Assembly: GCA_020438295.1 (NCBI GenBank)
Contig: JAGQUV010000007.1
Span: forward strand, 1 to 64,000
DNA length: 64,000 bases
DNA from: Solirubrobacterales bacterium
Lineage (GTDB): Bacteria > Actinomycetota > Thermoleophilia > Solirubrobacterales > 70-9
Direction of reading: 5' to 3'
Notes under the pieces: generated by a model
What the model was told of the DNA's origin: nothing
Database searches by the model: none
What the model saw: the letters and a program-made list of their open reading frames with translations, nothing else
Translations under genes and position numbers: made by a program
Part shown: positions 58,770 to 64,000 of the stretch, one piece after another
Layout of the letters: every line of letters begins with the position of its first letter
Position numbering within the stretch: the first letter of the stretch is position 1

Positions 58770-59606
58770 GTGACGGGATCGGGGCGAGACCTCGGATCGG
58801 TACCGGACCTGGCACCGAACGGGGCGACGCCGCTACTGGAAGCGCAGGGGGTCCGGGTCACGATCGGCGGGACCGAGATCCTGCGACATGCCGACCTGAG
58901 GCTCGAGGCGGGCGAGCTGGTCGCGATAGTCGGACCGAACGGGGCCGGCAAGTCGACCTTTGCCCGGGCTTTCTGCGGGCTTCGCAAGCCGACCGGTGGC
59001 ACGGTCCGGTGGTCGGGGGTAGATGTCTCGACGATCCGCGGCCGTCGCCTGGCCCGCCTCCGGGCGTTCGTCCCGCAGAGGGCTCAGGTCCCCAATGGCG
59101 TAACCGTGAAGGATGCGATCGCGATCGGACGCTCGGCCCATCTGAAGCCACTGCAGTCTTTTTCGGCGGCCGACCGGGAAGCGATCGCCGGCGCCACTGC
59201 CCGGGCCCGGCTCGACGGCATGGAGGACCGCCAGCTCAACACCCTTTCCGGAGGTGAGCTGCAGCGGGTTCAGATCGCGGTCGGCCTGGCTCAGGGGGCT
59301 CCAGTTCTGGTCGCCGACGAGCCAACCGCCCAGCTCGACCTCGGGGCCACCGCCGCGGTCTCGGAATTGCTCAGGGACCTGGTCCACGACGATTACGGGA
59401 TCGTGCTGATCGTGCACGACCTTGCCCTGGCCGCGGCCGTCGCCGATCGCGTGGTTGTGATGTCCGACGGACGGACCATCGCAACTGGACCCCCGGTTGA
59501 GGTGTTATCGAAAGAGATGATCGGTGAAGTCTGGAACGTCGAGGCCGAACTGATCAGCCACGAAGGACGCTCCGGTCTCCATGTCGAGTGGCTCGGCCGA
59601 ACCTGA
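58770..59606 (+). CDS. hmuV: FecE-family ABC ATPase
   Basis: 278 residues. Walker A G-P-N-G-A-G-K-S-T, Q-loop F-V-P-Q-R-A, signature L-S-G-G-E-L-Q-R-V, Walker B V-L-V-A-D-E-P. It starts directly after the permease stop and completes the importer. Confidence 0.93.
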   Translation: MTGSGRDLGSVPDLAPNGATPLLEAQGVRVTIGGTEILRHADLRLEAGELVAIVGPNGAGKSTFARAFCGLRKPTGGTVRWSGVDVSTIRGRRLARLRAFVPQRAQVPNGVTVKDAIAIGRSAHLKPLQSFSAADREAIAGATARARLDGMEDRQLNTLSGGELQRVQIAVGLAQGAPVLVADEPTAQLDLGATAAVSELLRDLVHDDYGIVLIVHDLALAAAVADRVVVMSDGRTIATGPPVEVLSKEMIGEVWNVEAELISHEGRSGLHVEWLGRT

Positions 59607-59671
59607 CGCCGGACCAAACCTGCTCTGACAGTCCCCGTGGCCCAATTCCAATAACATTGGTCCGGATTCGA

Positions 59672-59683
59672 TAGGTATACCTA
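59672..59683. promoter_or_regulatory. Palindrome TAGGTATACCTA, possible iron-regulator site
   Basis: A perfect 12-bp palindrome in an AT-rich spot between hmuV and the first HtaA-like gene. It resembles one TAGGTTAGCCTA unit of the DtxR/IdeR box. It could act as operator for the surface-protein genes at 59740-63553. Confidence 0.45.
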
Positions 59684-59739
59684 ATAGGCAGGCGGTCGCG
59701 GTGGCCGGCTACGACCAAGATCAAGGAGATTTCCAGAGT

Positions 59740-61008
59740 ATGAGCCCCAATTTTCCGCTGCTGCGCAAGTCGTCCCGGAACCCGATGGTCGCGGTACTTG
59801 CGGCCTTCGGCGCGTTGGCCCTGATCACCGGTTCATTCGCGACTTCCGCCGGGGCGGTCGAGACTTCGGGAGGCTCCGTGGTGACGCTGGGGACCGGCAA
59901 GGCCGGCCAGAAGCTGATCCGTCAGGGAGTCAGGTTCAAGGCGACCGCCCCGGCTACAAGAAAGAAACTGAGCAAGGGGAAGGCCCGGATCGCGGCATCG
60001 GCCAATGATGCCCGGGTTGGGGACGCGGCCACCGTCAGCCTGCGCGGAGGCCTGGTCCTGAAGCGCGGCAAGCGCCAGCTCAAGCTTCGGGGCCTGGTCT
60101 TGAAGTCCGGGGCCAACCAGACCACGGTCAAGGCGAAGCTCGGCGGTAAGCAGACCACGATTGGCAAGGTGAACGGCAGCTCGCTGATCAGCGCCGACGC
60201 CGGAACCGTCGAGATGTCCGGGGGCAAGTTCTCGCTGGCCGGCAAGGCGATCAATAAGACGAAGCAGAAGCTCAGGCTCAAGAAGTCGCCCAAAGGCGTG
60301 ATCGGGAAGATGGACGTTGAAGTTCAGGCGGCGTTCGAGGATCCCTATCTAGCCGAGTGCGGGCTGGCGGCCGACACCAAGACGGCCGGGACGCTTCCGG
60401 CGGCGACCCCGCCGCCGTCGCTGAGCGGCGCGGTGAGCACCAACGGCAACCCGGTCAACTGGGGCGTCAAGCTGAGCCTGCGTGGCTACATCGCCGGGGT
60501 CGGCAAGATCGTCGGCCTCGACGGGGCGGTGGTGAACGAGTTGCCGTTTCCCGGCCCCCCGCCGACCGGCTTCACCTGGCCGGATGAAGCCGAGTACGCC
60601 GCAAACGGACCCGGCGCCGGCGACGACCAGGCCGTGCTGAACGGCTCCGGCTCAATCCTGTTCTGCAACGAGCCGCACGGTTTCCGGATCGTGCTTTCCG
60701 ATCCGACCGTGGTGATCGACGGGGCCAACTCGCGGCTGATCGCGGATGTGGACACCAATACGACCGATCTGGGCACCGGGATCAGTGACTGGATCCCGGC
60801 CCAGCGCATCGATTTCGCGACGCTCGACACCAGTGCGGTAGCCCCGGCCGCGGGTGCCGGCACGCTCACCTGGACCGAAGTGCCGACCCGGTTGACCGCC
60901 GCCGGCGCCGAATCGCTCCGTCTCTGCGAAGGCAACCCGGGGCCCTGCACCTACGTTGAAGGCGCCGAATTCGACCCGATCACGGTGACCGTCAAGACGG
61001 CGGGATGA
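59740..61008 (+). CDS. HtaA-like haem-binding surface protein, first copy
   Basis: 422 residues from ATG 59740 with AAGGAG 11 bases upstream. The signal peptide is followed by a basic repeat domain (R-G-G-L-V-L-K-R-G-K-R-Q-L-K-L) and a second domain with the HtaA pattern: W-G-V-K-L-S-L-R-G-Y-I, then G-S-G-S-I-L-F-C...P-H-G-F and D-P-T-V-V-I-D-G. In corynebacterial HtaA the Tyr after the W binds haem; that Tyr is present. Its stop overlaps the next start (ATGA). Confidence 0.7.
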   Translation: MSPNFPLLRKSSRNPMVAVLAAFGALALITGSFATSAGAVETSGGSVVTLGTGKAGQKLIRQGVRFKATAPATRKKLSKGKARIAASANDARVGDAATVSLRGGLVLKRGKRQLKLRGLVLKSGANQTTVKAKLGGKQTTIGKVNGSSLISADAGTVEMSGGKFSLAGKAINKTKQKLRLKKSPKGVIGKMDVEVQAAFEDPYLAECGLAADTKTAGTLPAATPPPSLSGAVSTNGNPVNWGVKLSLRGYIAGVGKIVGLDGAVVNELPFPGPPPTGFTWPDEAEYAANGPGAGDDQAVLNGSGSILFCNEPHGFRIVLSDPTVVIDGANSRLIADVDTNTTDLGTGISDWIPAQRIDFATLDTSAVAPAAGAGTLTWTEVPTRLTAAGAESLRLCEGNPGPCTYVEGAEFDPITVTVKTAG

Positions 61009-62273
61009 TCCGTCTGATTCCTAACGTCCTGGAGGTGCGCCCGCCGGGATGGCTGGCCGGGCTGCTCGTCGTGGCGATTGCCGCGGTCGGCATGTCGGCG
61101 GCGCCGGCCCGGGCTGCGACTCCGCTGGTCCCTTGCGACCCGGTGAACGGCGGCAAGGTCCTGATCGACGGTGAGGCGACGATCGTGCCGAAGGTCAATT
61201 TCCGCAAGAAGCTCAGCCGACTGGGCCTGCGGCTGAGCACGGTGACCCCGGGCAACAACTTCACCGGCCGGCCGACCTTTCCGGTCGCCTACCTCAGCTT
61301 CGACCAGAAGGATCCCGGCCTTTCCAGGGTCAAACTCGCCGGTGGGATCAAGTTCTCCGACGGGGCCGGTGCCCGGGTGCGGCTGACCAGCCTCAAGGCC
61401 GTCCTCGAGAAGGGCGGCAAGTCGTACGTGACCGCCAGGAAGGGAGCGAACAAGCTCCGCATTTTCGACCTGCGTGGGGGGCGGCTGAAGCCGAAGCAGG
61501 AGGATGGGGAGCTGAAGCTGAGCGGGGCGAAAACCGTGCTCACCGGAGCCGGCGCGAAGTTCCTGCGGGACCGCCTCGGCATCGGGACGGAAGGTTCCGC
61601 GCGAAGGTCTCCAGCGCCGCTGCGCAAGGGCGCTCGCTACGGGAAGACCACGATCTTTGCCTATCGGCAGCTGGCCGCGAACACGAACCCGGAGGGCGAG
61701 GCGCCGGACCCGCCGCCGGAGATCGTCCGGCCCGACGGCGCCAAGTCGCTGCTCTCGGCCGAAATCAAGTGGCGGGTCAGGGACTCGTTCATCCGGTACA
61801 TAGGCAGCGGGGACGGGACCAGGACCGAAGACGGCGCGTACGGAGATCCGTCCCAGGCGATCGATGGCGGGCCGCTCCTGACTTATGCGTTCAACTTCCC
61901 GTTCAGCAGCGGCTGGACCGACGGCCCCAGTGACCGGACCGCGGTCTATGGCAGCGGTCTGGTCGGCTTCCGCTACTGCCAGAATACGATCAATTTCACC
62001 GTGAGCGATCCCGAAATCGAACTGAACGGCGATTCCTCGCAGTTGATCTTCCGGGTCAACGGGATCGACGGCACCCCGTACCCCGACAGCCGGGCCGTCG
62101 TGGTCGGGCTCAGGCTGAGCGAGGCGGCTTTGGTGGAGACCCTGGGCGACACCACCACCTACACCGGGATCCCCGGCTACATCCCGGAAGGATCGACCGG
62201 AGTGTTCGCGGACATCTACCCGGTCGGAGACGATTTCGGTTCGCTCGACCTCACGCTGACCGAGGGGCCGTGA
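61005..62273 (+). CDS. HtaA-like haem-binding surface protein, second copy
   Basis: 422 residues, similar plan to its neighbour: signal peptide (V-A-I-A-A-V-G-M-S-A-A-P-A), a first domain (G-G-I-K-F-S-D-G-A-G-A-R-V-R-L), and a C-terminal HtaA-like domain I-K-W-R-V-R-D-S-F-I-R-Y-I with later G-L-V-G-F-R-Y-C and D-P-E-I-E-L-N-G. The Tyr after W is kept, but the His of the other copy's P-H-G is absent. The two copies are diverged duplicates in one operon. Confidence 0.68.
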   Translation: MIRLIPNVLEVRPPGWLAGLLVVAIAAVGMSAAPARAATPLVPCDPVNGGKVLIDGEATIVPKVNFRKKLSRLGLRLSTVTPGNNFTGRPTFPVAYLSFDQKDPGLSRVKLAGGIKFSDGAGARVRLTSLKAVLEKGGKSYVTARKGANKLRIFDLRGGRLKPKQEDGELKLSGAKTVLTGAGAKFLRDRLGIGTEGSARRSPAPLRKGARYGKTTIFAYRQLAANTNPEGEAPDPPPEIVRPDGAKSLLSAEIKWRVRDSFIRYIGSGDGTRTEDGAYGDPSQAIDGGPLLTYAFNFPFSSGWTDGPSDRTAVYGSGLVGFRYCQNTINFTVSDPEIELNGDSSQLIFRVNGIDGTPYPDSRAVVVGLRLSEAALVETLGDTTTYTGIPGYIPEGSTGVFADIYPVGDDFGSLDLTLTEGP

Positions 62274-63553
62274 CGGCCGGTTTCGCAGCCCTGGCGGGAC
62301 CGTCCCGCTTCGAACGACGGTCGGTGGCTGCCATTTCGTTGCTGTTCCTGACCCTGTCCGGCATCGCGCTGCTCGCCCCGGGCCAGGCCGGCGCCATGGG
62401 TGGCGAGGTGACGGTGAGGGCCGCCGGCGACAACCCGGCCTCGGTCAACATCACCTTGAGCGAGCTGGGAGCCCCGGACGTCGAGAACCGGAAGTACAGA
62501 CTGGGTTCCGGGACCCGGACGATCACCGGATATTCGGTCGCGAAGGTACTGCAGCAGGCGGCGTCCGAATCCGACGAAATCGATCTCGCCCGGATTCCGT
62601 ACGTAGAAGTGGACCGGGTCGGGGCAGGCGCGCCGATCAGGCTCTCCTCCCGGCAGATCAACGACCCCGGGGCGTTCGCCGACGGCCCGCCGGTCTTCTT
62701 CGAAGAGGGGGGTGCGACCCTGTTCGTCAAGCCGGGCAGCGGGGGCGGGGCGGGAGCTACGGTTCGGTTCACCAACGCTCCGATCGGGGTCACCGTCGGT
62801 GTCGATGACGACCTGTCGGTCGCACTGACGGCTTCGCCGAAGAAGATCGACAGAGGCGACACGGTCAAGCTGCGGGCGAAGGTGGGCAAAGCCGAGGCAG
62901 GTCAGGCGTTCGAGTTCCGCTGGAGTTTGGGCGACGGACGCACCGAAGTCACCTCGAAGGCTTCGCTGACGCACGTCTATCGCAAGGCGGGCACCTATTC
63001 GGTGATCGTCACGGTCACGACCGGCGCCGCCAGCGGGCAGGCGGCGGGGACCATCACGGTGGGACGGTCCGAATCGAAAAAACGTCCCGAAGAAAATTCC
63101 GGTGGCGGTACCGGAGACGGCGGCTCCGGCGGCTCGGGTGTCGGCGGCGACCCGTACGGCGACTCCTACGGCGGCAGCGGCTCGGGGATCGACTACGGGA
63201 TCCCGGGCGACTACGGCTATGACTCCGGTCTCGACTACGGATCCTCACAGCCCGGAAGCGTGCCGCCGGCGGTCTCACCGGTTGCGCCGACACCGACACC
63301 TCAAGTCGACCTTGGTCCATCGCCGGACGACGGCCTGGTCCCGGTGTCGGGCGAGCTCGTCTCGGGAAGCGCTCCAGCACCGATCGCCACGATCCCGGCG
63401 CCCGGCGGATCCGACACGATCATCGAGCCGGCGACCCCTGCGTCGGATACGGCCGGCATCCCCACGGCGGTCTGGATGATCGGCGGGGCCCTGGTCCTGC
63501 TCGGGCTCGGCGGCCTCTCCGAGGTTCGTGGCTTCTCCCGGTACGGCGGTTGA
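62270..63553 (+). CDS. PKD-domain surface protein with C-terminal membrane anchor
   Basis: 427 residues: signal peptide, an N-terminal strand domain (V-T-V-R-A-A-G-D-N-P), a PKD domain (F-R-W-S-L-G-D-G-R with Y-R-K-A-G-T-Y-S-V-I-V-T-V, about 190-270), a Gly/Tyr/Ser-rich linker (roughly 280-325), a Pro-rich linker, and one C-terminal helix W-M-I-G-G-A-L-V-L-L-G-L. No LPxTG. It starts by a 4-base overlap with the HtaA-like gene, so it is the end of that operon and may tether or present the haem proteins. Confidence 0.75.
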   Translation: MTAGFAALAGPSRFERRSVAAISLLFLTLSGIALLAPGQAGAMGGEVTVRAAGDNPASVNITLSELGAPDVENRKYRLGSGTRTITGYSVAKVLQQAASESDEIDLARIPYVEVDRVGAGAPIRLSSRQINDPGAFADGPPVFFEEGGATLFVKPGSGGGAGATVRFTNAPIGVTVGVDDDLSVALTASPKKIDRGDTVKLRAKVGKAEAGQAFEFRWSLGDGRTEVTSKASLTHVYRKAGTYSVIVTVTTGAASGQAAGTITVGRSESKKRPEENSGGGTGDGGSGGSGVGGDPYGDSYGGSGSGIDYGIPGDYGYDSGLDYGSSQPGSVPPAVSPVAPTPTPQVDLGPSPDDGLVPVSGELVSGSAPAPIATIPAPGGSDTIIEPATPASDTAGIPTAVWMIGGALVLLGLGGLSEVRGFSRYGG

Positions 63554-63600
63554 GCCGGCCCAATCCGGGCCCCGGACCCCGGGCGGTCTGACCCCCGGAC

Positions 63601-64000
63601 CTAGCCCCGGCTGAGTATCTGGGATCCGCCGGTGATCGCGTCCGATCCGTCCGGGAAGCGGACCCAGGCCTTGTTCGTCCCGTCGTAGTCGGGCGCCCAG
63701 AGGACCAGGGTCGCTTCACCGCGGCCGTTGACTTCGCAGTTCTCGTCACCCTCGGAATCGAGCCCCCGCCAGATCCGGACGAACGGGTTGTTGTCCCATT
63801 CGGCGCCGATCGTGCTCGGCTCACAGTGGCCGGGATGCATCCGGGTTTCCGGAGGAAGCGTCATCAAGCGCTCCATGACCGAGCCCTTCAGGTCTTCGAA
63901 CCCGGTGGCGCCCGGTGCCATCGTGCCTCCGACCGTGCCTTTGAAGATCACGTCGGCGGTGATCACATCGGTTCCGTCGATCAGGAAGGCAAGGTGTCCG
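63601..64000 (-). CDS. MBL-fold metallo-hydrolase, C-terminal part (5' partial)
   Basis: The frame is open to the window edge. The visible C-terminus has G-H-L-A-F-L-I-D-G-T-D-V-I, G-A-T-G-F-E-D-L and H-P-G-H-C-E-P-S-T-I-G-x-E, which are glyoxalase-II-like MBL motifs with the last metal histidine in P-G-H. The first HxHxDH motif lies beyond the window. It is convergent with the PKD-protein gene. Confidence 0.8.
   Translation of the reverse strand, partial: GHLAFLIDGTDVITADVIFKGTVGGTMAPGATGFEDLKGSVMERLMTLPPETRMHPGHCEPSTIGAEWDNNPFVRIWRGLDSEGDENCEVNGRGEATLVLWAPDYDGTNKAWVRFPDGSDAITGGSQILSRG

Noticed and set aside
1-64000. CRISPR arrays, insertion sequences or prophage genes.
   Set aside because: No regularly spaced repeats, transposase, integrase or phage structural gene was seen; the only mobile-type gene is the LAGLIDADG protein.

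Overview
The window is high-GC DNA from an actinobacterium. A fused CofG/CofH FO synthase with the other F420 genes, GTP-type PEP carboxykinase, a VKOR/DsbA oxidative-folding pair, HtaA-like haem proteins, many TAGGCT-like -10 boxes directly in front of start codons, and secreted proteins with R/K-rich beta-sandwich tails together suggest the class Thermoleophilia (Solirubrobacterales-like). That placement is an inference; no rRNA is present to settle it. There is no CRISPR array, insertion sequence, rRNA or origin. Genes are packed tightly and no gene-free stretch exceeds about 250 bases.

Layout. 1-5.8 kb: partial lipoprotein, pckG, a methylthioinosine/methylthioadenosine phosphorylase, trpB2 and a secreted esterase. 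5.8-18.3 kb: the most coherent system, a dispersed ethylmalonyl-CoA pathway set. It comprises mcl, mcd, mch (MaoC type), ecm and ccr, with small companion genes (an SCP2-like protein and a ferredoxin-like ABM-type protein), and is interrupted by a DsbA/VKOR pair and three secreted proteins of unknown function. 18.4-23.7 kb: lipoprotein, PlsC-like acyltransferase, YgfZ, aquaporin, HEAT-like protein and a cupredoxin lipoprotein. 23.8-30.2 kb: F420 biosynthesis and reduction (fbiC, cofE, cofC, cofD, fno) plus a zinc alcohol dehydrogenase. 30.2-36.6 kb: acyl-CoA and ketone-body metabolism (FlK-like thioesterase, HMG-CoA lyase, SnoaL-like protein, 3-hydroxyacyl-CoA dehydrogenase, acyl-CoA carboxylase beta, acetoacetyl-CoA synthetase). 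36.6-40.9 kb: a degenerate M28-like membrane protein and five tRNA genes (Leu-CAA, Leu-UAG, Trp-CCA, Gly-UCC, Pro-GGG) interleaved with a LAGLIDADG-type protein. 41-55.7 kb: mixed metabolism, including FMO-type oxidoreductase, DUF4396 protein, arginine deiminase and carbamate kinase, squalene/phytoene-synthase-family enzyme, CocE-type hydrolase, DrrAB-like ABC exporter, acyl-CoA dehydrogenase and a large secreted protein. 55.7-63.6 kb: a haem acquisition and degradation locus (HugZ-like protein, FecBCD-type ABC transporter, two HtaA-like surface proteins, a PKD-domain surface protein) with DtxR/IdeR-like boxes. The window ends inside an MBL-fold hydrolase.

How the genes work together. The ethylmalonyl-CoA genes would convert acetyl-CoA units through crotonyl-CoA, ethylmalonyl-CoA, methylsuccinyl-CoA, mesaconyl-CoA and methylmalyl-CoA to glyoxylate plus propionyl-CoA. 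The carboxylase beta subunit, 3-hydroxyacyl-CoA dehydrogenase and acetoacetyl-CoA synthetase could feed or drain this route, and PEP carboxykinase would carry C4 acids into gluconeogenesis. No isocitrate lyase is seen here. A second theme is transcription: at least nine genes have a TAnnnT hexamer exactly 6 nt before the start codon, which implies widespread leaderless mRNAs.
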